From positions 1-33,052 of the forward strand of contig NZ_JAFBIZ010000023.1 of NCBI RefSeq assembly GCF_021531995.1: 33,052 nucleotides of DNA. The letters run 5' to 3'. The stretch is from Faecalicatena contorta. Lineage in GTDB: Bacteria > Bacillota > Clostridia > Lachnospirales > Lachnospiraceae. Position numbers and translations under genes: made by a program. The notes under the pieces are model-generated. The model made no database searches and was not told the origin of the DNA. It was given only the letters and a program-made list of their open reading frames with translations. Positions 17,962 to 26,150 of this stretch are shown here, piece by piece. The first letter of the stretch is position 1; each line of letters begins with the position of its first letter.

Positions 17962-19749
17962 TTACCAGGTCAGTTCCAGGTACAGATCTTTGTACTGTTT
18001 TGCAGCATTCTCCCAGGAGAAGTTCTTCTCCATATCTCTTCGAACCATTTCATCCCAACGTACTCGGTCTGTGAAGTATACCGTTTTTGCCCGGTTGATC
18101 GCATCCAGTAAAAGTCCGGGTTCGTAACGGTCAAAAGTAAATCCGTTACCGGCATTCGTATACACATTATACGGTTCTACCGTATCCTTTAATCCACCTG
18201 TCTCACGAACAATCGGCACAGTACCATAATGCATTGCAATCAGCTGTGTCAGTCCGCATGGTTCAAACTGAGACGGTACCAGGAATGCATCTGCTCCTGC
18301 ATAGATCTTGTGCGCTCTTGTCTCATCATACATAATGTTAGAACATACATTTCCCTTATATGCATTCTCATAATAGCGGAATGAGTTCTCATAGACATCA
18401 TCGCCGGTACCCAGTACAACTACCTGCGTGTGCTCGTCCATAATCTGCGGAAGAATCGCATTTACCAGATCCAGTCCCTTCTGATTCGTCAATCTGGAAA
18501 CCAGACCGATGACAAACTTGTTCTCATCCTGAACCAGCCCCAGCTCTTCCTGCAGTTTCCGCTTGTTCACTTTCTTTTTATCCACCACATCTGTTACATC
18601 ATAATTCTCATATAATCTTTCATCTGTAGCTGTATTCCAGATATCATAGTCGATACCGTTAACGATTCCTCTCAGTTTGCCGGAATGATATCTTAAGTGT
18701 GCATCCAGAGTCTCCCCATAATACGGCGTCTGAATCTCTCCTGCATATGTATGACTGACGGTTGTAATGACATTGGAATATGTCAGTCCACCTTTCAACA
18801 TATTGGCATCATTGTAGCTTACCTTCAATGCATCTTTATTGAATACATAATCTGGAAGTCCTGACCAGTACTGAATTGTCGGAATATTGTAAATTCCCTG
18901 GAATCTGAGGTTGTGGATCGTAAAGATTGTCTTTGCGGATGTCAGCTTTGTGTTCTCGAACAGCGTCCTCAAATACACCGGCACCAGTGCTGCCTGCCAG
19001 TCATGACAGTGAATAATATCCGGAATCCAGTCCATATAATTCAAAGCTGCAAGTGCTGCTTTGGCAAAATAGCAATATTTCGGAATATCATCGATCAGAT
19101 TGGTATATGGATTACCACTGCTGAAAAATTCCTCATTATCAATAAAATCATATACAACACCGTCCCAGATATATTCCATGATTCCTACATAATAAGACCT
19201 GCCGTCTGCACACAGATCCATATCAAAAGCACCTCTGTAGATCATCTTCTCCTGATACTTCCATGGAATGCATTTATAACGCGGAAGAATGACTCTCACA
19301 TCACAATTTTGCTTGACCAGCGCCTTTGGAAGAGCATACATAACATCTCCCAAACCGCCGGTTTTTACGAATGGATAGCATTCAGAACCTATGAAAGCAA
19401 TGCTTCTTCTCGGTGTTGCAGCTTCCTCATATATCGGCTCAGCTGCAAGTTCTTCTGCTGCATTTTCTTCCTCTTCAATTGCTTCTATTACAGGCTTCTC
19501 AACTTCTGTTTTAACTTCCTCTGCCTTAACTTCCTCTGCCTTAACTTCTTCTGCTTTAATTTCCTCTGCCTTAACTTCTTCTGCTTTAATTTCCTCTGCC
19601 TTAATTTCTTCTGTCTTAACTTCTTCTGCCGCTTCAGCTATTATCTCTTTTTCAACAGCCGCGGTTGTGTTTGCTGCAACCTTCTTAGCACCTTTCTTTG
19701 TAACCGGGCTTTTTGGGGTTGTAGTTTTTTTTGTTTGTTTTCTTGCCAT
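17962..19749 (-). CDS. glgA: Glycogen synthase with charged repeat extension
   Basis: Adds glucose from ADP-glucose to the growing alpha-1,4 glucan. The GT5 core starts near residue 114 (RRSIAFIGSECYPFVKTGGLGD, with the KTGGL substrate motif at 129-133) and includes HCHDWQAALVPVYL, SRLTNQKGLDL and the C-terminal FEPCGLTQLIAMHYGTVPIV. Total length is 595 residues; typical bacterial GlgA has about 480. The extra N-terminal part is a Lys/Thr-rich basic head (residues 1-25), then about eight EE[VI]K[AT] pentapeptides (42-82) and an acidic linker. The start is firm: GGAGG seven bases before ATG. The core is unquestionable; the role of the extension is unknown. No other glg genes are in the window. 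Confidence 0.95.
   Translation of the reverse strand: MARKQTKKTTTPKSPVTKKGAKKVAANTTAAVEKEIIAEAAEEVKTEEIKAEEIKAEEVKAEEIKAEEVKAEEVKAEEVKTEVEKPVIEAIEEEENAAEELAAEPIYEEAATPRRSIAFIGSECYPFVKTGGLGDVMYALPKALVKQNCDVRVILPRYKCIPWKYQEKMIYRGAFDMDLCADGRSYYVGIMEYIWDGVVYDFIDNEEFFSSGNPYTNLIDDIPKYCYFAKAALAALNYMDWIPDIIHCHDWQAALVPVYLRTLFENTKLTSAKTIFTIHNLRFQGIYNIPTIQYWSGLPDYVFNKDALKVSYNDANMLKGGLTYSNVITTVSHTYAGEIQTPYYGETLDAHLRYHSGKLRGIVNGIDYDIWNTATDERLYENYDVTDVVDKKKVNKRKLQEELGLVQDENKFVIGLVSRLTNQKGLDLVNAILPQIMDEHTQVVVLGTGDDVYENSFRYYENAYKGNVCSNIMYDETRAHKIYAGADAFLVPSQFEPCGLTQLIAMHYGTVPIVRETGGLKDTVEPYNVYTNAGNGFTFDRYEPGLLLDAINRAKTVYFTDRVRWDEMVRRDMEKNFSWENAAKQYKDLYLELTW
19504..19626. repeat. 15-bp coding tandem repeat in glgA
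   Basis: About eight copies of a 15-base unit (plus-strand form near TTCCTCTGCCTTAAC) encode the pentapeptide EE[VI]K[AT]. Copies differ mostly at synonymous or V/I positions, so the peptide is conserved while the DNA drifts. The unit is a multiple of three, so copy-number change would keep the frame. Confidence 0.85.
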
Positions 19750-19788
19750 CTTATACCTCCAGAATTGCTTAAAACATTTTCCTTTCTC

Positions 19789-19817
19789 ATTATATCATAA
19801 AAAGAGAATAAGGCAAA
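19789..19817 (-). promoter_or_regulatory. glgA promoter
   Basis: Minus-strand TTTGCC (19812-19817), 17-base spacer, TATAAT (19789-19794) with TGA before the -10 (extended -10). It is 40 bases before the glgA start, so glgA can be read without the upstream MATE gene. Confidence 0.65.
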
Positions 19818-19846
19818 TGACCTTTTACTCAATCGAATTTTTGAGA

Positions 19847-19873
19847 ATGTTTATCAATACCCAGGATAAACAT
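19847..19873. terminator. Hairpin after the MATE gene
   Basis: Perfect 9-bp arms ATGTTTATC/GATAAACAT with a nine-base loop, 13 bases beyond the MATE stop codon. On the minus strand it is followed only by TCTCAAAAATTC; the T-rich side is on the plus strand. It may be a weak terminator for the MATE gene. Confidence 0.4.
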
Positions 19874-19886
19874 CTTTTATCTTTAT

Positions 19887-21290
19887 CTACACATGTTCAT
19901 TCTCTCGGGTCAGGTTCTTAATCCACTTATAACTAAAAAACCGGCTGACAGACATCGGTATCTTGATTACTTCGTCACTCATCAATATGACATATACGAT
20001 CTGTACACTCGCCTGAAATTTGAATGCTGCAATCGCCCCAAGGATAATCGAAAAACACCACATTCCTCCAAGATCCACGACAAGTCCGTATTTTGTATCT
20101 CCTCCGGATCTGAGAACTCCCACAATCAACGTTGTATTGATCGACATACAGAGCGAAAAATAGGACATGACAAAAAACATGAATTTCATATATCCCTGCG
20201 CTTCTGTCGATAATGTCATAAATCTGACTGCAATCGGAGACGCGATTAAGATCATACATCCGCCTGCGAGTCCGGTAAGAATACTTAGTTTCAGAAACTT
20301 TCTTCCGTATGCTTTTGCAAGCTCATATTGCTTTTCCCCAATCGTTTTTCCAAGATAGATTGCCGTCGCGTTCGATACACCAAAGCACACAACCAGCGCA
20401 AGTTGTCTTGCCACCTGTGCTACCGAATTTGCAGCTACTGCTGCGCTGCCCATATGACCAATAATTGCCGTATTGGTCGATGTTCCTAATCCCCACAAAA
20501 GTTCATTGATAATTACCGGTACTGCATAAGTCAGGAAATCTATAAAAAGAAGTCTGTCAACCTTTACCATGTCGCGCACATGGAAATGTACGGCTTTATT
20601 CCTGTTTTTTGCATACCAGATGACAATCAGAAGTTCCAGTATTCTGGACACCAACGTCGCAATCGCCGCTCCTTTGATTCCAAGTGACGGCAATCCAAAC
20701 AGACCAAAAATCAGCACAGCATTTAACACAATGTTCACAAGAAGAGAGAGTGCGTACACAACCGTAGCGATCAATACCCTCTCGATGCTGCGCATTGTAT
20801 TGAGATATATCTGTGTGATACACATCAAAACATATGACAGCGCAACAATTCTCAGATATTTTACCCCTTCTGCAATTACCATTTCATCAGTAGTGAAGAT
20901 TTTCAAAAGCTGTACCGGACACGCTTCGGCTGCAATCGTAAAAATAATTCCGGCAGTCATCGCCGCACTCATTGCCATTCCCATAATCTTCTCGATGGAA
21001 CGAGTATCTTTCTTCCCCCAGTATTGTGCGTTCAGAACCGTTGCCCCGGAATTAATTCCGAACAGGAACAGAGTCATCACAAACTGAATCTGCCCCGCCA
21101 GAGATGAACCCGAAAGCACTTTTTCACCCACACGTCCCAGCATCAATACGTCTGTTGCCGTAACCCCTACATTGATCAGATTCTGAAGAGCCATTGGTAT
21201 AATCAGGCTGAAAACATGTTTATAAAAACCACTCCAATTGACATTCAGCTGATCCTCCCTTTTTCTTTCAGGAGCCCGCTTAACTAACAT
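19887..21290 (-). CDS. MATE family efflux transporter
   Basis: Multidrug/toxin extrusion type membrane protein, 467 residues, with about twelve hydrophobic segments in two similar halves. Typical first-helix sequence FSLIIPMALQNLINVGVTATDVLMLGRVGE with the family's buried polar residues, then FGINSGATVLNAQYWGKKD, and a second-half repeat beginning YAVPVIINELLWGLG. Such pumps export cationic compounds or metabolites using Na+ or H+; substrate and ion are not visible here. GGGG sits before the ATG, and its promoter is 35 bases upstream. It lies 137 bases before glgA with a weak hairpin between, so read-through into glgA is possible but not needed. Confidence 0.92.
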   Translation of the reverse strand: MLVKRAPERKREDQLNVNWSGFYKHVFSLIIPMALQNLINVGVTATDVLMLGRVGEKVLSGSSLAGQIQFVMTLFLFGINSGATVLNAQYWGKKDTRSIEKIMGMAMSAAMTAGIIFTIAAEACPVQLLKIFTTDEMVIAEGVKYLRIVALSYVLMCITQIYLNTMRSIERVLIATVVYALSLLVNIVLNAVLIFGLFGLPSLGIKGAAIATLVSRILELLIVIWYAKNRNKAVHFHVRDMVKVDRLLFIDFLTYAVPVIINELLWGLGTSTNTAIIGHMGSAAVAANSVAQVARQLALVVCFGVSNATAIYLGKTIGEKQYELAKAYGRKFLKLSILTGLAGGCMILIASPIAVRFMTLSTEAQGYMKFMFFVMSYFSLCMSINTTLIVGVLRSGGDTKYGLVVDLGGMWCFSIILGAIAAFKFQASVQIVYVILMSDEVIKIPMSVSRFFSYKWIKNLTRENEHV

Positions 21291-21324
21291 TTTCCATCCC
21301 CTTTTCTGCGCTTAACATATTGTT

Positions 21325-21353
21325 ATTATAGCATCGCAGCATGAGGTCTTCAA
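21325..21353 (-). promoter_or_regulatory. MATE gene promoter
   Basis: Minus-strand TTGAAG (21348-21353), 17-base spacer, TATAAT (21325-21330) with TGC before the -10. Confidence 0.7.
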
Positions 21354-21429
21354 TCGCTTTACATTTTTAAATCTCGAAATACCCATTATCTCATTCAATG
21401 TACCTCTTTGATATTGATTGTCTTATGCA

Positions 21430-21846
21430 CTATAATTTAAATTCTCTCAAGAGCTTATTTTGAAATTCCTGATTTTCTGCTGCTTTTATAATATCATCAA
21501 TACGATTTTGAGAAACCAGTCCCTGAATCAGGCTATTAATACGTAATCGTTCTTCTTCTCTTCCTTCTTCTCTTCCCTCTTCTCTTCCCTCTTCTCTTGT
21601 CTGTCTCATATGCCTTGCTTCATCGTACTCATAAATACTCACTGACTTCGCCTCCGCTCTGTTCTTTGACAGAAATTCTGCCAGGATTCCCTCCTGTATA
21701 CATTCGCCGATCGCCTGTTCTACCGCATCCTCCAATGGAATTATCTCCGCATATTGGCTCACTCTCCAGGTGTATTCCGCATAATCCTTTAATGTCTTAC
21801 TTGCTTCTTTTAATGCTTCATTCTCTCCGGAAGATTTTTGCCCCCA
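21430..21846 (-). pseudogene. Remnant of Rpn/PD-(D/E)XK transposase-type protein
   Basis: An open frame of about 139 codons matches only the C-terminal part of the Rpn family (PD-(D/E)XK nuclease family transposase, PF12784 type) common in Lachnospiraceae: ALKEASKTLKDYAEYTWRV, LEDAVEQAIGECIQEGILAEFL, SIYEYDEARHMRQTREE, then REEG repeats and a charged C-terminus. The N-terminal nuclease domain with its catalytic acids is missing; the frame begins after a TGA (21847-21849) at the edge of the V-ATPase terminator. The first usable start is a GTG at 21762 without a convincing binding site. Most likely a decayed leftover of a mobile-type gene, not a working enzyme. Confidence 0.75.
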
Positions 21847-21850
21847 TCAG

Positions 21851-21880
21851 AAAAGGCATCCATCAAAACGATGGACGCCT
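21851..21880 (-). terminator. Terminator of the V-ATPase operon
   Basis: Minus-strand stem GGCGTCCATC/GATGGATGCC (arms 21870-21879 and 21855-21864, one G-U pair) with loop GTTTT, followed by TTTTCTG. It lies 37 bases after the last V-ATPase gene and directly before the Rpn remnant. Confidence 0.75.
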
Positions 21881-21916
21881 CTGTTCTTTTATTCATATTT
21901 TGTTTTTAATTCATCC

Positions 21917-22351
21917 CTAGCCTAACAGCAATAAACTGAATACCAGTGTAAAGAGGGCTACCGTCTCTACGATACCTACTACGATAAAGTAGTTTGCTGT
22001 ACCTTTTCCGGTTGCTCCCAGTGCGTCTGCAGCTGCTGCAGCACATTTCCCCTGGAATAATCCGGAAAGACCGATTGCCAGGCCTCCGAAGATTCCAACT
22101 CCGAAAGCAAGTGCCGGATCTGCTCCGCCCGCTACCGCAGATTTAATAAAGTTCATGAGAAGGAATCCATAGATTGTCTGTGTAAGTGGTGCACCAGAAA
22201 ATGCAACCATGATGAATGATGCTGGTTTTCCACTTGCATAACACTTTTTCCATGCTCCAACTGATGCCATTCCGGCAAAGCCTGCACCAAATGCTGATCC
22301 TGAAGCGGACAGACCAAGTGCAGCTGCCATTCCAACAAATGCTAAATTCAT
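21917..22351 (-). CDS. ntpK: V-type ATPase subunit K (rotor proteolipid)
   Basis: Membrane rotor subunit of 144 residues with four helices in two hairpins, each rich in Gly and Ala. As in Enterococcus hirae NtpK, only the second hairpin carries the ion-binding glutamate (GIVETVALF, Glu129), while the first has APLTQTIYGF. The residues corresponding to the NtpK Na+ ligands Thr64, Gln65, Gln110 and Glu139 are present as Thr57, Gln58, Gln100 and Glu129, so Na+ transport is predicted (inference from known structure). AAAGGAGA precedes the ATG. Last gene of the operon, 27 bases after subunit I, with the terminator just beyond. Confidence 0.95.
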   Translation of the reverse strand: MNLAFVGMAAALGLSASGSAFGAGFAGMASVGAWKKCYASGKPASFIMVAFSGAPLTQTIYGFLLMNFIKSAVAGGADPALAFGVGIFGGLAIGLSGLFQGKCAAAAADALGATGKGTANYFIVVGIVETVALFTLVFSLLLLG

Positions 22352-22378
22352 AATTATTCTCCTTTATCTTTCTTAAAA

Positions 22379-24220
22379 CTATTTCTCTATCTTATCGTTT
22401 ACTTTAAATGGTTCGTATGCGATGCCCTTCCACTCTACACCAGCCTGACCTGAGAATTCCAGGACGTTCAGTCTGACACCATGTACTACAACAGAAAGGA
22501 AACACATAACAATATTAAGCCCATGTCCAATTAATATTACCACCACACCGAGGATCACAAGCGGTCCGTGGAAGCCAGCTGCAATTCCGTTAAAGCTCTG
22601 AGAGATGGCAAGACCCGCCATACCTACCGCAAATAAACGGATATAACTCATTACATTACCGAAACAGCTGATCGTATTCAGGAATACAGTAAACGCATCC
22701 GCACATCCTGCTTTGATTCCCTGTGCAATTGTCCGATCCGGTGCCATTCCTCCAAAGAGTACAACCATTACAAACGCTATACCAATCAGTGCAAATACCG
22801 GCTTAATATTAATTTTCTCTCCGATTACCAGGTAAAGTGATAATAAATACATTGCAACAACTGCCACGAGCCATCCAAGATCTGCAACCCAGCTTAAATC
22901 TTTCTCACCAAGCTTCTTCTTGATGGAGATCAGACTTCCGAGTGCCATCTGAATTGCTCCGATGGAGAACGAGAACTTCATAATGGTGTTCTGCTGTGCA
23001 AGAGCGGTAACGCCAAAGTACTCCGGATAGTTTGCAAAACCAGGAATTACCATCGCCTTCAGGATCGGAACTTCCATGGCTTTTTCCATACCAAACCACG
23101 TTCCGGTAATCGCTCCCCATATAATTGTTCCAATGGAAAGTACTAATAACAAATAAACTGCATTATTACGTTTCTTTGATTTCGCTGCATATGCAATGGT
23201 TCCGATCAGGATCAGGGCGCCATAACCGGCATCACCTATAATCATTGCAAAGAACAGGATAAAAAACAGGAAGAACCATAACGAAATATCGGATTCTCTG
23301 TATCCCGGAAGAATTCCCAGAATATCAAACACCGGCTTCATCAGCCCCGATACTTTTCCATATTTTACCTTTGTCGGGATCTCAAGATCATCTTCATCTA
23401 CATCTTCCTGCGCCCATGCCCATTGATTTTCTCTGGCTGCATCTTTAAATCTATCCATCTCTGCCTCAGGAATATACCCTGATATCCAGACGAAATCATC
23501 ATCATTTTCTGCAGTCTCGCTTGCCGAAGAATAATTCTCCGCATTCTGAGCTTTGAGCATCTGAACCTGAAAACTAGAATCATACACAGCAGCCTTCTTA
23601 AAGATCTCTTCACACGCAGCAACTTCCTGCTGTTTGCTTTCAATTTCTTTTTCCAGTTCACTGATTCCCTTCTCCGGGATGGTAAACTCAGCTGCCGGAA
23701 TGGTTGCCGGCAAGGTTCCAATCACAGCAATGGTATCCATCTTATCTATCGATACGAGGCGAATGACCCTGATATCCGGATCCTGTACCACCTTCGCATA
23801 CTCATTTTTTCCCAGACGGTAAAAATGAAGATCATACCCTGCTTCTTTTAATGGTTTTAAATCACTGGGATTAAAGTTACCCCAGGCTTTGATACGTTCG
23901 ATTTCTGCATTGGCAGCACTTATATCCTGAACAAGCGCTGATTTTTTATCCATGGCTGCCAGAACGCCCTGATACATTTCCTCAAATTGAGTGTCCGAAA
24001 GAATCGGAACCTCCTCTTTCTTTTTGGATTTCTTATCCGGTGCATAGTCCGTCAATGCGGAAGCTGTTTTTGAAAGACTTGTAAATCTTTCTGACACCGC
24101 ACGCTGCGGACTCTTTTTCTCTGACAGATGCAGAACTCCGAGATTTCGAAGCCCATCGAGCATCTCGTCTTTTTTGGAGACAGATGACACGATGTAGACC
24201 ATTTTCATTTTCTCTATCAT
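22379..24220 (-). CDS. ntpI: V-type ATPase subunit I (a-like stator)
   Basis: Stator membrane subunit of 613 residues that forms the ion half-channels against the K ring. The N-terminal half is soluble and partly coiled-coil; the C-terminal half, from about residue 310 (SLWFFLFFILFFAMIIGDAGYG), contains the membrane helices including FLNTISCFGNVMSYIRLFAVGMAGLAI, which holds the essential arginine of the family. The start ATG overlaps the stop of subunit D (ATGA, 24217-24220), a sign of translational coupling. Slightly shorter than E. hirae NtpI, within the range for spirochaete-type I subunits. Confidence 0.95.
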   Translation of the reverse strand: MIEKMKMVYIVSSVSKKDEMLDGLRNLGVLHLSEKKSPQRAVSERFTSLSKTASALTDYAPDKKSKKKEEVPILSDTQFEEMYQGVLAAMDKKSALVQDISAANAEIERIKAWGNFNPSDLKPLKEAGYDLHFYRLGKNEYAKVVQDPDIRVIRLVSIDKMDTIAVIGTLPATIPAAEFTIPEKGISELEKEIESKQQEVAACEEIFKKAAVYDSSFQVQMLKAQNAENYSSASETAENDDDFVWISGYIPEAEMDRFKDAARENQWAWAQEDVDEDDLEIPTKVKYGKVSGLMKPVFDILGILPGYRESDISLWFFLFFILFFAMIIGDAGYGALILIGTIAYAAKSKKRNNAVYLLLVLSIGTIIWGAITGTWFGMEKAMEVPILKAMVIPGFANYPEYFGVTALAQQNTIMKFSFSIGAIQMALGSLISIKKKLGEKDLSWVADLGWLVAVVAMYLLSLYLVIGEKINIKPVFALIGIAFVMVVLFGGMAPDRTIAQGIKAGCADAFTVFLNTISCFGNVMSYIRLFAVGMAGLAISQSFNGIAAGFHGPLVILGVVVILIGHGLNIVMCFLSVVVHGVRLNVLEFSGQAGVEWKGIAYEPFKVNDKIEK

Positions 24221-24831
24221 TGTGCCGCCTCCACAAGTTTTTTCTTTGATATTTTTCCGCGAACAACTGCCGCTGTCTGTTGATCTCCAAGGAATACACC
24301 GATTACCCGGATATTTTCCTTTGCTTCCGGAATCTTCACTTTCTCAAACAGATTGACTCTCTGAGAAGTAGAACGTAATTCTTTCTCAAGAAGTGCTTCC
24401 TGTTTGCGAAGCACTGACACCAGCGCATCCAGACGTGCAATCTCACGGAGTTTTATGATTGCAGTATCAACCCACAAAGGATAGTCGTCAACATCATAGT
24501 TAATGTCTTTGAATGTCAACTCCTGAAATGTAGGAACTGTAACACCCGCGATGTTCTCATTCTTACAGATAACGGTATCCGGCTGTACCAGATGATCAAG
24601 CTTTTTGCTCTCCTCGAAGATTTCATTCTCCGCAAATACAGCAACCCAGTCATCCAGATCTCCAATCATCTGAGCACGTTCGACTTCCTTTTGTTCCAGT
24701 TCAGTCTTTGTCTTCATGATGACTGACTGCAGCTGCTGTTTCTTAAGCTGCAGAGTCGGAAGATAACGCTGATACTGTTTCAGGCGATCCTTCTGCACTT
24801 TCTGCTCATTTTTTGTAAGTTTGATAGCCAT
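24217..24831 (-). CDS. ntpD: V-type ATPase subunit D (central stalk)
   Basis: Central rotor shaft that turns inside the A3B3 head. The 204-residue protein is mostly helical, with a long N-terminal coiled-coil (KLTKNEQKVQKDRLKQYQRY, then LQLKKQQLQ) and a matching C-terminal helix (LDALVSVLRKQEALLEKELRS followed by VNLFEKVKIPEAKENIRVI), the classic subunit D pattern. AAGGAG precedes the ATG; the gene begins 12 bases after subunit B and overlaps subunit I by four bases. The subunit F partner that normally caps the shaft is not encoded in this operon. Confidence 0.95.
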   Translation of the reverse strand: MAIKLTKNEQKVQKDRLKQYQRYLPTLQLKKQQLQSVIMKTKTELEQKEVERAQMIGDLDDWVAVFAENEIFEESKKLDHLVQPDTVICKNENIAGVTVPTFQELTFKDINYDVDDYPLWVDTAIIKLREIARLDALVSVLRKQEALLEKELRSTSQRVNLFEKVKIPEAKENIRVIGVFLGDQQTAAVVRGKISKKKLVEAAQ

Positions 24832-24843
24832 TAACTACTCCTT

Positions 24844-26139
24844 TTAGTTTAATGCATCCTTATTCGGCCATCTTTCTTTCAGAAGATTCGTCTTCAAACC
24901 GGTTTCATTTGGTTCAAAGCATTCTGCAAGAATCTGCCAGCCAAGATCAAGTGCATCTTCAAGTGGAATATTAACACCAAGATCCATTAATTTTGTTTCG
25001 AAAAGTTCACCGTACTTCAGAAGTTTCTCATCCCATTCTGTCATAAGGAATCCCATTGATTTCTTTTCAAGCGCTTCCTTGTACTGAGAATAAAGACGAA
25101 TCATACCGTCCATGAGAGCACGATGGTCATCTCTTGTCTTACCATTTACGTTCTGTTTCAAACGTGAAAGTGATCCAAACGGCTCAATGTGTCCGTTCTT
25201 TAAATAATACTGACCTTCCGTAATATAACCCGTATTATCCGGTACCGGATGTGTTACGTCATCACCAGGCATGGTTGTAACACCAAGGATTGTAATGGAT
25301 CCGGCGCCCTCGATATCAACTGCCTTCTCATAACGAGATGCAAGACAGCTGTACAGATCTCCCGGATAACCTCGGTTAGAAGGTACCTGTTCCATAGTAA
25401 TTGCCATTTCCTTCTGTGCATCTGCAAAGTTTGTCATATCAGTAAGGAGAACAAGTACTTTCTTTCCCGCAAGAGCAAACTGCTCTGCAACAGCAAGAGC
25501 CATATCCGGTACAAGTGTACACTCTACGGTTGGATCAGCTGCAGTATGGATAAACATAACCGTATGGCTCATTGCGCCACCCTTTTCCAGAGTATCACGG
25601 AATGTAAGATAATCATCATATTTCAGTCCCATACCACCAAGAACAATAACGTCTACTTCTGCCTGAAGTGCGATACGGGAAAGCAAAGCATTGTACGGCT
25701 CACCTGAAATAGAGAAAATCGGAAGTTTCTGGCTCTCTACAAGTGTGTTGAACACATCGATCATAGGAATACCTGTACGGATCATGTTCTTTGGCAATAT
25801 ACGTTTTGCAGGGTTAAACGAAGGTCCGCCTATCGGAATCATATTTTCAGTAAGTGCCGGACCGTTATCTCTTGGAACTCCGGCTCCGTCAAACACCCGT
25901 CCGAGCAAATGCTCTGAGAAGGAAACCATCATCGGTCTGCCAAGAAAACGGATTGGATCATTGGTTCCTATACCCTGTGCACCTGCAAATACCTGAAGAG
26001 ATACCACATCTTTATCAAGTTTAATAACTGTCGCATAACTGTCACCTACAAGAGCAAGGTCACCAAGTCTGACATCCTTAGCTCTGACAGTAACTACGTT
26101 ACCGACGATTGATTCAATTTTTGTATATACTTTCTGCAC
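24844..26139 (-). CDS. ntpB: V-type ATPase subunit B (non-catalytic)
   Basis: Non-catalytic nucleotide-site subunit alternating with A in the head. The 431 residues include the B-type barrel at the N-terminus ([20 protein letters not shown]), [14 protein letters not shown] where catalytic subunits have a P-loop, [19 protein letters not shown] and [21 protein letters not shown], all typical of subunit B. The absence of a GKT/S P-loop is normal for B. The start is a GTG with GGAGG seven bases upstream; no better ATG is nearby. It lies 11 bases after subunit A. Confidence 0.96.
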   Translation of the reverse strand: MQKVYTKIESIVGNVVTVRAKDVRLGDLALVGDSYATVIKLDKDVVSLQVFAGAQGIGTNDPIRFLGRPMMVSFSEHLLGRVFDGAGVPRDNGPALTENMIPIGGPSFNPAKRILPKNMIRTGIPMIDVFNTLVESQKLPIFSISGEPYNALLSRIALQAEVDVIVLGGMGLKYDDYLTFRDTLEKGGAMSHTVMFIHTAADPTVECTLVPDMALAVAEQFALAGKKVLVLLTDMTNFADAQKEMAITMEQVPSNRGYPGDLYSCLASRYEKAVDIEGAGSITILGVTTMPGDDVTHPVPDNTGYITEGQYYLKNGHIEPFGSLSRLKQNVNGKTRDDHRALMDGMIRLYSQYKEALEKKSMGFLMTEWDEKLLKYGELFETKLMDLGVNIPLEDALDLGWQILAECFEPNETGLKTNLLKERWPNKDALN

Positions 26140-26150
26140 TTTAGGACCTC

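Noticed and set aside
19504-19626. CRISPR-like repeat array
   Set aside because: The 15-base units are contiguous, encode a pentapeptide in frame and have no spacers.
19391-19921. Rightward frame with Ser/Ala repeats (SSALTSSAL) opposite glgA
   Set aside because: It is the antisense reading of the glgA pentapeptide repeat and has no independent start signal.
24844-26139. Loss of the P-loop in V-ATPase subunit B as a defect
   Set aside because: B subunits normally lack a catalytic P-loop; the catalytic A subunit has it intact.
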